In this document: one piece after another, positions 1-11,699 of the stretch
Numbering within the stretch: the first letter of the stretch is position 1
Layout of the letters: every line of letters starts with the position of its first letter
Source: Cucumis sativus
Lineage: Eukaryota > Streptophyta > Magnoliopsida > Cucurbitales > Cucurbitaceae
Assembly: GCF_000004075.3 (NCBI RefSeq)
Contig: NC_026656.2
Location: 10,974,001 to 11,038,000, forward strand
DNA: 64,000 bases
Direction of reading: 5' to 3'
The notes under the pieces: model-generated
What the model was told of the DNA's origin: nothing
Seen by the model: the letters and a program-made list of their open reading frames with translations, nothing else
Database searches by the model: none
Made by a program: the position numbers and the translations under genes

Positions 1-419
1 GTTTGTTTTTTCATCTGTGAAAAGATCGATTTTGAATGCAATTTTCTGTTAGAATTATTTGTTTTATGCACTCACTTAATGTGCTTAATGAACAGTTCAC
101 ATCCATCTGCTAATTGATTATCTTTGAAATTGAAGTTTTACTTATATTACTCATTGGAGATTGCTAGAAGATGGATATGGAAATTCCTCTATGAGTGTGT
201 AATGTACAATGTGTCGGTTGATATATAACAGGTTCTTTTGGGTCGTTCTCTTTGATGTTCTTAAAGGATTTATTTATGTTTACATGTCTTACTTTATTTC
301 TTCCTCCAATTCATTATCTCAACATCCCGCTGCTAACATGTGTTCCTAATTTCAATCATTGCAGCCAAAAGAATCTTTTTTGTGACCTTAACTGAAGTTA
401 CTGACTAACTCTCTTTCAG
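1..419 (+). other. intron of the LESV-like gene (5' side off the window)
   Basis: No reading frame here resembles the protein encoded downstream. The stretch is T-rich and ends in a pyrimidine tract followed by AG at 418-419, immediately before the first recognisable exon. I read it as the 3' part of an intron whose upstream exons lie outside the window. Confidence 0.7.
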
Positions 420-1179
420 GAGCAAGGCCTTGTTCACCTTGAAAAAACAGCAGACAAGTGGGGGATAAATGGAAGTGGTACTGAGTGGCAAGAGAAATGG
501 TGGGAATACTATAATACCTCTGGTCAAGCTGAAAAGAATGCTCATAAATGGTGTAAAATTGATCCGAACACATATGTTGATCCTGGTCATGCTCATATCT
601 GGAATGAAAGGTATCAATTTTGTTTTTCAATTGTTAGAGATGCTAAGCAACTTTCATTTGTCCTCTTGACTTGGTCTTTTATGATGTATTCTCAATCCTC
701 TGATTCCCTTCTTCAAGCTTTTGTACATTCAATTTGGTGATATGCTTCTCAAGAAATTGTCTATTTCGATCTGCTTTAGCATGTAACTTTCCTCTTGCAG
801 ATGGGGCGAAAAGTATGATGGACAAGGTGGCAGCATTAAGTACACAGATAAATGGGCTGAACGATGTGAAGGTGATGGATGGACGAAGTGGGGCGACAAA
901 TGGGATGAAAACTTCGATCCGAATGGTCATGGCATCAAACAGGGTGAAACTTGGTGGGAAGGTAGACATGGAGAACGGTGGAACCGTACATGGGGGGAGG
1001 GCCACAATGGTTCGGGCTGGGTTCATAAGTATGGAAAGAGCAGCAGTGGGGAGCATTGGGACACACATGCTCAGCAGGAAACCTGGTATGAGAGATTCCC
1101 ACACTTCGGCTTTTATCACTGCTTCAACAATTCAGTCCAGCTCCGGGAAGTTCAGAAACCATCCGAGAGGGCTTCGTAA
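420..1179 (+). CDS. LESV: LESV/ESV1-family tryptophan-rich starch-binding protein, C-terminal two exons
   Basis: Two exons are visible: 420-610 (GT donor at 611) and 801-1179 (AG acceptor at 799-800). The split AG|A codon joins them in frame, and TAA lies at 1177-1179. The encoded end of about 189 residues is very rich in Trp, Gly, His and charged residues, with repeated blocks such as WGDKWDE, GETWWEGRHGERWNRTWGEG and SGEHWDTH. This is the tryptophan-rich glucan-binding region of the EARLY STARVATION 1 / LIKE ESV1 family. Known members sit in plastids on the starch granule and influence how glucans crystallise and how starch is degraded at night. The ending with FPHFGF and NSVQLR looks closer to LESV than to ESV1, from memory of the Arabidopsis pair. 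One site reads AERCEGDGW, with Cys where I would expect Trp. The N-terminal half and transit peptide are outside the window. Confidence 0.8.
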
Positions 1180-1292
1180 GTCTTCGTTTTCTTACTGCCA
1201 AATGAATATAAAAGCTTATAGTATATAGTCCATTTTGAAGAAAGTAGAATGCTTTTTCAGGATTGATACCGTTTTCCTGGCATTGTACATGC

Positions 1293-1298
1293 AATAAA
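1293..1298 (+). promoter_or_regulatory. candidate poly(A) signal of the LESV-like gene
   Basis: AATAAA occurs 114 bases after the stop codon, a usual distance for a plant near-upstream element. It has not been tested by transcript data. Confidence 0.4.
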
Positions 1299-1299
1299 G

Positions 1300-4200
1300 A
1301 GAACTGCACAACATATTCCTAGACATTGATAATAGGAAACTTTTTAGGTCAATAAATTAGCATTCTTTCTTTATTTTCTGAGATGATTATAGATAGTATC
1401 ATAGTTCCAAATATTGGAAAGGTCCCAAAGTCTAAATAACTCCCCACTATGACCACCAAAAGAAGCAATAAAGAAACAACTGCAATATCTTCTTCTGTCT
1501 TTTCAATTAGTTATACATGTGTACATATTCTGCATATAGAAGTAGACCTAAGTACCATTGAGACTGTTCCAAGAAATTACATGGGAGTCATCACACATAC
1601 AATTGGAACCTAAATTTTATTATTACATTAAAATGAAAGTTTGTTTAAATAAACTATATGCCCTATATGACTTGGACTGTCCAGGTTATGGTTGTGTTTA
1701 CTTGTGTTGTAGTATTGACTCTAGAACAATGCTCAGGTGCATTCCAAGATTGTAATACATCAATCTGTATGCATCTCACATTCTTAAACTACAAAAAATA
1801 ATTAAAATGTTTTTCTTTAAAAAAAAATAAAATGAATTTGCCTTGTGGCAAAAAATGATTGGATGATTTAGTGAGATGTGCAAAAAATATTTCTATTGAC
1901 TTTTTGCTCCAGTGAGAGCTCTTACACCCAAGCTGTATCTTGAAACTTTCTTCCCAAGTTCACACACGAATGCGTTTGTGTTGGTATATTTTGAATGGTA
2001 GAATTTGGACCTGATTAGTTTACCAATTTCAAGTATAAATTGACCATTTTCCCCGGTGTTTTAGTACTACGAAAGTGTACTTTGGAAATATAATGTCGGT
2101 GCATCAACAATGTGAAAAGTACGTGGGGGTGGGTCTAGTGATAGTAAGTTCATGAGTAATTACTCTCAAGCTATGTTGGTCATGAGCCCAAAATTTAATA
2201 CACAGCTAGTTTTCTTGGTGGCCATATGTAGTAATAAAGCCATCAAACAACTTATCTCATAACAATAGTCGACATGTCTGTAATTTAGCCAAACGTCAAG
2301 GTTTTATTGGATAATTATTTTGTTTTTTGGTCTTTTGGTTTTTGAAACTAAGTCTTATTCCTCTCAACTCCATACCATGAATAAGTAAATATAAGAGTTA
2401 GAATTTTTGGTCTTTTTTCTCTTCAAAATTTAGTGAGTAGACAAAACAAAGAAAGAAATTTAAAGTTGGAACGAAGGTTTATATGTTCAAATTGGTGAAA
2501 CAATAAACCAAAAATCAAATGATTTATTAATTAATACAAAACAATTGAAAGGTAGGAGTAAACTTCATAATTCTTTTAGCCATTTGGGATGATTAAATTC
2601 ATGGGATGTGGCTTAAAAGTCAAATACTACCATTTTAAGTACTTTACTTTCCAAAAGGAAAGACCCATTGTGAATCCCCTACCGACCATTAACAAACACA
2701 TTCCAAATCTCTTGTATCATTCTTATATCATTTTTCAACTCTAGTATCTATGTTTTCTAGTAATAATCCATCGATTTTCATAGTGTTTCCATGTTTGAAA
2801 CACACAGAACCTCAACATCTACTTTTATTTTTCATTATGATGTTCTAATTCATGGAATCTTCATCCCTAAATTAAGAAAAAAAAAGTAGTATTTTTCAAC
2901 ACTTTGGCTCCACCACAATGTAAAAGACACTCTACTTCATTTGATGGAGAGATTGTTAAATGTGAATATAATAAGGATTACAAATCGGGATTAAAGGCTT
3001 CGACTCAAACATGAGTTGGTGATTACAATCCATTACAAATCTATTACATCCCAACATTCTCTATGTCAACAAAACATACTCAAATTTGGATGGAAGAATT
3101 GTTGGATTTGGCCCATCTCCAAAAAAGAAAAAATCTAAGTATCCACAAAAAGAAAAAAAAAAAAAGTTTTCTTTGTATTAATTCAATATATTGAGAATTA
3201 AACATTATATTTAGAGTGAAATAAAGGCATATAAATTGAGAGGGATTGTTGTGAAAGCAAAGATGTAGGATAGGAATTGGAAAGCAGAAAGCGCGTTTGG
3301 GTTTTATCACTTTGTTTTCAAATGTGTTTGGCCCCTCACAGTCTTCACTTTTTTTCTTCTTTTCTTTTATAAATTCTATATTTTCATTTCCTTGTGGATC
3401 AAGTTTCTTTTTTCTTATTAAAATATTTGGTTTATTACTTTTTTTATTTTTAATTATCCATAAATATTTTGATTACTCACCCATACTACCTATGTTTGTT
3501 GAATTGTAATGACTATTTGATGTTTATCATTCAAGTTTTGCATATGATTTTAAATCAAATTTTTCTAATGATTTTTTGGTTTTAAATAAGTTAAAATCTC
3601 ATTTCTTTGTTTCTCTACTTTACACTTAATTTTATTTTAATATGTGTACTTTCCAATATAACTCTTAAATTGTTGGGACTTAATTTTAGTCCAAAATGAT
3701 AGTTTTTAGTAGTAATTTTTATGTTTTTATGAGGATAAGTTTCCGTAAGCTATAGAGAGGTGCTAATTTATACATACATATATATATATATATTTTAAAG
3801 ATGAAACATAAAGGTAATTCTGAAAAGCATAAGAAAACAAAAATGTAGAGATTTAAAAGAAGTAAAACTAAAATAAAATTAGGAGTTTGAAAATAGAAAA
3901 TCATATTTTGAAGTTATAAAATATAGGTGTTGGACCACTTGGTATAATACAATGTAAATTCCATTAAATGCACTACAAAATTTAATAAGACAATGACTCA
4001 ACAATATTTTTATTTTTATGTATTTAGAAAATAATAATTAAGTTTTTGTTTTTTTAAATGAGTCGGTCACATTTGATTTACGTCAAATCAAGTATTTATT
4101 ATTAGGAATGAATGAATAGTAATGAATCTTTTTGTAATTACGTTTGGTGTTGTTTACTTATGTTTTGTATATGCACTGATACATAGGGCTTACGTGGTCA

Positions 4201-4660
4201 TTCACACGCCGTAAATGTCTTTATTTGTACTTGGGGTATCTTATTATTATTACTATTATTTGATAGAATTGAAATTTAAAGAGAAGGCATTTTCGTACAT
4301 GATATTAAGAAAAACATTGAATGAAATTAATAGGAAGAGATTAACCCAATAATATTGTTTCTAAAACGGAAAATAAACAAAGAAACTGAATAATTCGTCT
4401 TGAATTCTGTTGAAAAGATGAAAGAAAAGAAAAAGAAGTTTAAAGAATGAATTGTGAATGGATGAAGATTTTTCATGGAAATCCACAAAAGTTGGATGTA
4501 ATTAAAAATGATTTCTTTTAGAATATACTCATCATAATATATCGTAAAAACATTAACGTGCAATTTTGGTTATAAATCTCACTTTTATTCCAAACTTTAA
4601 TTTTCTATGAAATTGCTTACCCTTTGACCTTACTTAAATTTCAATGGAATTTGATATTAC

Positions 4661-4715
<55 letters not shown>

Positions 4716-6160
4716 ATTTTCATAATTTCATTCTAAATATTTAAAAATAAATTTTGTTTCAAAAAGAGAAATTGCTAACTCAATCCCTACAAAACATGGT
4801 TATGAGTCTCATGTTCACTCATTAATTTGTTTTTTCTTTAAAGAAAGATTATTATATTATAATGTGTTATTTTATTATTAGTTACAATTTTTTGATGTGA
4901 ATTATTTACAATATTAAGGTGAGATTTCAACTTTTTGACTTTTACATTTTTATTTAATGGTTTACTTCTTTAGTTATGTGAACTAATCTTGAATTGATGC
5001 AATCTACTCATTTATTAAATCCCTAAAACATAGTTTAGAGAAAATAAGTAGAAGTTGATGTGTAATAATGTAAAAGAATGGGTAATTGAAAAAAGAAGTT
5101 TGTTGTTATTTTTATACAAATATCAAATATCAAATATCTTTGTTTTATTGACCTGTTTTCCTCTGTCTCCGTCATTTTTTTAAAAGAAAATTACATCAAA
5201 TGACAAAAACATTTAGAAAAAATACCCAATGATATCTATCTTTTGCATATTGTGAATATAACAAATGTGACAAGTAATTAGTGATATCAAACGGCTATCA
5301 AATAGTTATCAGATAATTAGTTTTTAAATTTGCTACTTTTGCGATTTAGAAAATGTAGTGACACGAATCCTATTATCACAATTTTTTTTGCTATTTTCGC
5401 AAACACCCATTTTTTAGAGGAAAATAAAAGTTTTAACTCCTTTTAATAGTACATTTAAATCACAAGATTGTTTATGACAAAAAAATGTTTTTTTAATGAT
5501 ATATTTTTAATAAAATAAGTTTAAAACTTTAACATTTACACGTTTAGTTCGATCTCTTTATAGACAAATGTTTATATATAAAATTGTGTTTAGTTTATCA
5601 TATACTATCAATGTTTATGAACTAATTTCATAAAATATATTTTGAATTTTTTCGCACGACATCTTGAAGTTATTAATTTTTAAGTTACTTGAAATTATTG
5701 AAATTTAAACTAACATTAATTTTATTTTTTTATTAATTTTTTTTGGACAATTCAGTTTTAGAAGCGTAAATATCTTGAAATGTAAATACATAATGATAAA
5801 AAAAAACATATAATTGATTTCCAAACGAGAAAATATAAATAAAAACAATAATTTTTGTTGTACTATTTTTAGTTTGAGGGAGGATGTTTTATTCTCTTCT
5901 ATTTTTTGTTTCACCATTTTGGTTTGTTGTTCACACTAAGTTTTCTTATATTGAATTACTATCCCTACACATAATTACTCTACTAGGAATCCATGAGATG
6001 AAAATTGTTGGTGTTAATAGCTTTTAATGACACTCCCATTGGTCACAAAGTTACATTTTTTGACTATTGAGACATTATAACATTAAAATATGTGGGTCTT
6101 TCAAAAACAATATTTTAATAGTTTGTGGTTGTAGTTTCCTAAAAAGAAAAATAAAAAGAT
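1300..6160. other. intergenic, AT-rich
   Basis: I see no gene. The short open frames here are low-complexity Phe/Ile/Lys/Asn runs with no start context or splice partners. It contains a perfect (AT)n microsatellite at about 4667-4712, T- and A-runs, and no clear terminal inverted repeats. Confidence 0.6.
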
Positions 6161-6167
6161 TTTGTGG

Positions 6168-6176
6168 TATATATAT
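6168..6176 (+). promoter_or_regulatory. TATA-box-like element of the calmodulin-like gene
   Basis: A TATATATAT run lies about 95 bases before the ATG. It is followed by a CT-rich leader of alternating TCTCTC at about 6200-6240, which is common in plant 5' UTRs. A start of transcription near 6200 is inferred. Confidence 0.5.
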
Positions 6177-6266
6177 TAGATTCTCACACAAGCCTTTTCC
6201 CCTCTCTCTCTCTCTCTTCCTCTCTCTCTTTCTTTCTTTGAAGCTCTTCTGTTAGTTTCCATTGAA

Positions 6267-7075
6267 ATGGGGGAAGCTCTGACTAAAGAACAAATGGATC
6301 AACTTAAAGAAGCTTTTTTTTTATTTGACAAAAACAAAGATGGTGCCTCATTTTCTTTCTTTTTCTACAGCATCGTGATTCAATTTTGTTTAATGACTTC
6401 ACTTTTATGTCTTTACTCTGTGTATTCAACAAGCAGGTCGTATCACCATTGATGAACTAAGAGCAGAGATCAGAAATTTGGGTCACAATCCAACTGAGGA
6501 AGAACTCAAGGAAATGATACGAGAAGTTGATGCTGATGGAAACGGAACAATTGAGTTTGGAGAATTCCAAAACTTGATGTCCAAAATCATGAAGGTTTCT
6601 CATTTCGTCTTATTCCCCCCTTGATTTTGGGTTTTTTTTTTTTTTTCTCTCTCTTTTCTTCTTCTAAAATCTGAGAGACCATTTTTGTTTCTGTTCTGTT
6701 TTTAGGAAGAAACAGAGAAAAAACTCAAAGAAGCCTTCAAAGTGTTTGATAAAAACCAAGATGGATATATATCAGCAAATGAGGTAAAAGCCAAAATCTT
6801 TTGAAATTTGAAGGAAACCCATTAAAGAATGTTAATTTTTAAGGAGACCCATTAAAGAATGTTATGTATTTCATGATTTATTTCTTATTATTTTGCAGCT
6901 GAGCCATGTCTACTGGATGCTTAATTCGGGGGAGGAGAAGTTAACAGATGAGGAAGTTTTTCATATGATCAGCGAAGCTGATTTGAATGGTGATGGCCAC
7001 GTTGACTATCATGAGTTTGTCAAGATAATGACTCAAGATGTGTCCCAAATCCTACCAGAAAGTGGCTTTTTTTAA
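6267..7075 (+). CDS. calmodulin-like protein (CML8/CML11 type), four EF hands
   Basis: Four exons: 6267-6342, 6437-6594, 6706-6783 and 6899-7075 (489 nt, 162 residues). Introns are GT-AG. The first interrupts the Gly codon of EF-hand loop 1 (GATG|GT), the intron position typical of plant calmodulin genes. All four 12-residue Ca2+ loops are canonical: DKNKDGRITIDE (21-32), [12 protein letters not shown] (57-68), [12 protein letters not shown] (93-104) and [12 protein letters not shown] (132-143). Each has Asp at 1, Asp/Asn at 3 and 5, Gly at 6 and Glu at 12, so it should bind four Ca2+ and act as a cytosolic or nuclear calcium sensor. The helix between loops 3 and 4 carries about three extra residues compared with calmodulin (around [10 protein letters not shown]). 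The C-terminus has a short extension ending ESGFF. The overall look is nearest the CML8/CML11 group; the exact member is not resolved. Confidence 0.92.
6811..6870 (+). repeat. 30-bp tandem duplication in intron 3 of the calmodulin-like gene
   Basis: Two adjacent 30-bp units (6811-6840 and 6841-6870) share ACCCATTAAAGAATGTTA with few differences. It lies inside the intron just upstream of the exon 4 acceptor and probably does not affect coding. Confidence 0.8.
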
Positions 7076-8008
7076 TGATCATATGATATACAACCAAAAC
7101 GATAAATCTAGATTGTGTGAATGACCAAGAAAGATAGCTCTTCTTTGATTTGTTCATATCCCTATTATTTTATTGTATTTGTGAGTATTTGACTTCACAT
7201 CAAGTTGGAAGTCTAGAAGAAATTATGGTTTAAGATAGATAGAAATGAAATTGTATGCAATATTTCAATATGATTTGGAAGCAAAAGCAAGCAAGCTAGC
7301 ATGTTATGGTAGCTAAAAGATTATGACAATTTCGAAGCATTTTTAGAAATTTCTCTTGTGATTATGATATGTGTACTTTTTCAACTTGAACCAGAAAACT
7401 TGACCAAACCTGTAATCTTCATTTCATTTTCTTGGCAGTTGGTAGTCACCAGTTTTCTTTGTAAACACAAAAACAAAAGTTTGTTTTTAGTGCATCTTCT
7501 TCACTTTCGTAATATGATGTTAATTTCTGAAGAATAGCAGCGCATCCCAATTGAGCCTTGTTATGACGCAGCAATGTGGAAGTTCGACGGTTCTTCCTTC
7601 AATGTGAACACGAAAATCAACGCACGAAGATACCTGCGTTTCTGAGTTAAATGGGATAATACAGTATAGCTACAGCAAATGGAACTTCTCATCTGTTTAC
7701 AAAAGAGTACGTTGAGGAAGCCGAATGGGATAACAAGACAAAGGATTCCACGGAAAAGTTGGCCTTGTGAACCTGTTAATCCTGTTCAAAAAGAGATTCC
7801 ATTCCACCAGAAAGAAAATTTCTAACTTTACCAAGCTAATGATTCACTTCACTAAACAGAACTTATATAATGACAGAGATATAAGCATACATATATTACA
7901 TGAAAATGAAAATCCAGTAACCAACTTCAAAGAAAAGCATCAAACTTATATGTTACAACTTCCCCATATGCACATATGTTATAGGGGTAGGCCACTGCCT
8001 CAAATGAC
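7076..8008. other. 3' flank of the calmodulin-like gene and an unassigned, less AT-rich patch
   Basis: The first few hundred bases are probably the CML 3' UTR. From about 7540 to 7770 the base composition is visibly more balanced than the surroundings. One short frame on + starts MWKFDGSSFNV and stops after about 22 residues. I do not recognise it and call no gene. The rest is AT-rich flank of the convergent ATP sulfurylase gene. Confidence 0.5.
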
Positions 8009-8014
8009 TTTATT
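8009..8014 (-). promoter_or_regulatory. candidate poly(A) signal of the ATP sulfurylase gene
   Basis: On the minus strand this reads AATAAA, 104 bases beyond the stop codon. The position is plausible; there is no direct evidence of use. Confidence 0.4.
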
Positions 8015-8117
8015 CAGCTCTAGACACTTAACGGAATGTCAAATTTATATTACAAACAAGAGAGAAAGTGTTCTGTTACAATCCATTTGATGTACTATGA
8101 TTTATATAAGATTTAAT

Positions 8118-11100
8118 TTAAGCTGCTACAGCTTCCGGCTTTGGGATCCTCCCATTTTCTGCTGGAACTAAACTTTTGTAGTATTCGACCAATACGTTCC
8201 AGCCACTGGGACACATAAATCCATCTGGTGGATTCTCCTTATTCCTTGCGAGATTTCGCATCTAACAAATAACAAGAAAAGACACCATCTCAGAATCTCT
8301 ATTCCCTCTTTTTTGTTTTAGTTTTAGAGACAAAAGACAGTTATTTTGTGTTGGAAAAGCTATGAAGCTGGCATCGATTCTCTTGAATCGGGGAGATTGG
8401 TATGAGAAAGTACCTTGGTGCCCGATATGAAAAGGAAATCCTGAGGTCTTGAGGGATCAAAAAAGGCCATTTTTCCTTGCGTTTTGTCATATGCAGCAAC
8501 CTATATTAAAGTTGAAAGTTGGGATTAATAGGAAAGGCAATGAAGATTAAGTGATTGTGGCAAAAAAGTTAGAAGTTCCTATCAGCAAAACCTTGAAAGG
8601 AAGGATGTTTAATCGCTCTAAACCGGGTGCCATGCTCAATACTTTCTTCCCATGGTCAGCATCATACAAATCCCTTTTCTCAGTTGGATGGCCCATGCCT
8701 GCCGGATCACGACCGACGATGTAAAAGTTAGCCCCTGCATTGATCCTTGCCTTTGCGTGCCACTGGACCTCAGTTGGACCAGCATAATGCATTGGTGACG
8801 GGAAAATGGAGACAACAGTTGTCTCGGGATCAAGAACACCATCCTCAAGAACCTAATGAAGTGAGTTACGAAAGTTGACTTAGTAGCATTATGGTGAGGA
8901 AAATGGAAATATGATATGAAGGGAGGTGCCTAGCTGGGAACCTTTTGATGTTGTTTGATCCTCCAGTGAAGAGGAACATCATCAGCCTTGGTGTATCCAC
9001 CCAATGGATTAAGCAAGAGGATGGGGTTGTTGTAGCCCATATTAAGAAGACGACGACGAGTATCAGTCATGAGAAGAGCATGACCATTATGTACGGGGTT
9101 GCGAAGCTGGAAAGCAAACACTGCATCGGCATTGCGGCTGGTGAACTCGTTGCGAAGCTGTGCAGGTGATAATCGAAAACGATCAAGGCCATCGTGGTAT
9201 TTGATTGGTTCTATGACCTCAAGATCGCCTCCTATTAGCCAATTTCCAGCATTCTTAATAGCCTCATCAACATAAGGGAGACCTGAAGCTGTTGTTCCCC
9301 ATGTTCTTGCAATCCTTTCTTCCTTGGGGTGCTTGTAAATCTCAATACTGATTAATCCAACAAAAACCATCAGACAAACTACTCCACTCCCCTTGTGGAT
9401 TTCTATTATAACATCAATTAAACCATCAAAGCGTATATTCCAAAACTAACAAAACCAATATAATATATAGAAGCAGTGAAAGACAGTTCGATTTTGTTAG
9501 TTTTGGGACCAACCAAGAACTGAATCAAATCAATCGACTACCAGCCAATGGTCAATACAGAAAAAAAGAAAAGAAAACAAAACCAACTAATTATGGCATC
9601 ACTATAATCCCAACACCAATGTATTGTATGCTTTTTCATTTTTAATTTTTAAGAAGTCCACCATTAATAGATAATGTGAACTCAAGGAAAAAAAAGACTA
9701 GTATACATATTATTTCAATTTTACATACTTTTATATTCATACTTAATTTCTCATTTGCTTATAATTTTACATCTCTAAATTATAGATTTTATACTGTCTA
9801 CCAAAAAAGATTAGGAGGAAAAAGATATAATGCTACTTGTTTAAGAAACATCAATTATAAAACACCTTCAAATTAATATTGAAATGGATGCAATAAAAAG
9901 ACAATAAATATAAGGAGAAAATAACTTTTTGTTTCCAAAGTTTTTAATTATGTTTCCATTTCTTCAAATCCGTAAGTTTTAAGGTTAGCTTTCATTTGGT
10001 CTATATATTTTTAAATGTTGTATTTTAATCTCGAGCATCGAGTTTAGTTTTTATCCGATTCCTAAATTTCTAGATTTTACACTAGCGCTTGTTTTTGTTC
10101 ATTGAATAAAATAATTTAATTAGACAATTTTACTTCATACATATATTTAGATTAACTTTATTAGGGATGAAAAATTAATTAATTCTATTTCATTAAAATT
10201 AATTTATAGAAAATTATCACAAACCACTGAAATCAATACTACTAACTCAAAAGTAAAAGTGAAATATTCAAATCGAAATGGGTAAAAGAAAATTTAACTA
10301 TTTACAAAATATATATATAAAAAAAAAAAAACTAAAAACATCTTCACAAGTTTTGCTATATTTTATAAATAATTACAATATTTTATCATTTTTGAAAAAT
10401 ATCCCTAAATAAAAATGTCATATTTTAAAATTTGAAGGACAAATAAAAATTATACTCAAAATTAGGTAGATTATTTGTTAACAAAAAAAAAAAAAAAAAT
10501 TATGATTTATACTTCTAACCTTAATTCATACATGCTTTAGATATTGCTGTTGTTAATATAAGTTAATCAAATTTTAAAAAAAATTAAACTAACTAAAATA
10601 AATTCGTTTTTCTTACTTTTCATTCTAATTAAAAAAAATTGCACCATAACTTATTTTAAAACTAATGTGATTGTAACACGAAATTAGTCCTAATTAATTG
10701 AAAATTAACCTTAAACACGAAGATGGACCCTAATAAAAACTTAAATAGCTAAAGTAAACTTGATAATTTGTATGATCTTCCTCCACAAAGTCAAACGTTG
10801 GATGCAAACCAAAATTATGTAAAATTTTGAAAAATAAAGATTGAACAGAAATTACATTCAAAATTCAAAACTAAACAAGAAAGAAGAGTAATTTTTGTAG
10901 TAAAGTTAGATTCATTTTCCTTAACAAGGCGTGGGATGAGAACTCATAACATGGCCGATCAAAACATAGTTGAAAATGACATGAATTCATAGTTCTGAAT
11001 TAAAATTTAATTCAAACTATAGTTAAAAATATATTTTGTAAATATTTGTTTTCGAATGTCTAAAATTATATATATCAAATAGAGATACAAAAACAGAACA

Positions 11101-11631
11101 GAGTCGAAGAAAATAGTAATCTTACTCATTGAGAATTGCGACTGGGCGATCATCGGAGCCGAAGAGCGCAACCTTAGAGGAGTCGCCGATTCGGTTCTTG
11201 AAGTCATCGTCGATGGCCAAAACGATCGGCACCGACATGTTAACAACCGATCCATCTTGAAGACGGAGCGAATTGAAATGAAGCGTTTGGAGGAACTCGG
11301 ATTCTCTCATGAATCCGGTGAGAGGGCTAGCCCAGCCCTCGCTCAGAACGTGAACCCATTGCAGATCGATTCGCGACAGCTTGATTCGGGGCAGGCTCAG
11401 AGCCTCCCGATTCTTGGAACCCCTCATGGATTCCTCCACAATAAGTTCCACAAGCTTTCCCCCGTCCGGGTCGATCAACCCGCACGAGACCCGGATCCGA
11501 CGGTGGGTTTTGGTTTTTACTCTGAGAGACATTGGAAGCATAATCGGCGGTGTTACGGCTTTAGTGAATGTAATTGGAGACTGGGGGAAGAGATTTGAAG
11601 GTTTGATGAAGGCGGCGGCCATGGACGCCAT
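8118..11631 (-). CDS. APS: ATP sulfurylase (sulfate adenylyltransferase), plastid-targeted
   Basis: Five exons on the minus strand: 11631-11126, 9347-8942, 8852-8592, 8500-8414 and 8261-8118. They total 1404 nt and 467 residues, close to plant ATPS lengths. It makes adenosine 5'-phosphosulfate from ATP and sulfate, the first step of sulfate assimilation. Visible motifs are [10 protein letters not shown] (249-258), the nucleotide-binding motif with its HxxH-like histidines; [16 protein letters not shown] shortly after; and [10 protein letters not shown] (351-360). The first ~50 residues are rich in Ser/Thr/Pro/Arg and poor in acidic residues, and end near RIRVSCG, so a chloroplast transit peptide is likely. 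The start is the first ATG (11629-11631); the frame is open further upstream only to a GTG. Intron 1 is 1.8 kb; the others are about 90-155 bp. [11 protein letters not shown] departs slightly from the more common PLDVRMKQHEK-like stretch. Regulation: see the miR395-type site in exon 1. Confidence 0.95.
9348..11125 (-). other. intron 1 of the ATP sulfurylase gene
   Basis: A 1778-bp AT-rich intron. On the minus strand it starts GTAAGATT after AATGA and ends in CAG before TATTGAG, which restores the Asp-Ile-Glu junction. It has many poly-A and poly-T runs, including an A-run near 10480. I see no nested gene and no clear transposon ends. Confidence 0.85.
11278..11298 (-). promoter_or_regulatory. 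miR395 target site inside ATP sulfurylase exon 1
   Basis: Read on the minus strand, the 21 bases from 11298 down to 11278 start GAGTTCCTCCAAACG and end CTTCAT, encoding EFLQTLH. Against the conserved plant miR395 sequence as I remember it, I count 18 Watson-Crick pairs, two G:U pairs and one mismatch at miRNA nucleotide 1. ATP sulfurylase mRNAs are established targets of sulfate-starvation-induced miR395, so the site is expected here. Cleavage is inferred, not shown. Confidence 0.85.
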
Positions 11632-11699
11632 TGGAGGTGAAGACACGAGGTCAGGGCCGGCGTCAGGTTCGGTTCCCGGTCGTCTCTGTTTCTTCAGAA

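Noticed and set aside
679..1228. Open frames of 146 and 164 codons over the LESV exon on the minus strand and in another plus frame
   Set aside because: They are shadows of the tryptophan-rich exon. Only the frame used in the annotation carries the family repeats and splices in phase.
11632..11646. Longer ATP sulfurylase N-terminus starting at 11646
   Set aside because: The codon there is GTG on the minus strand. The first ATG at 11629-11631 is the sensible start.
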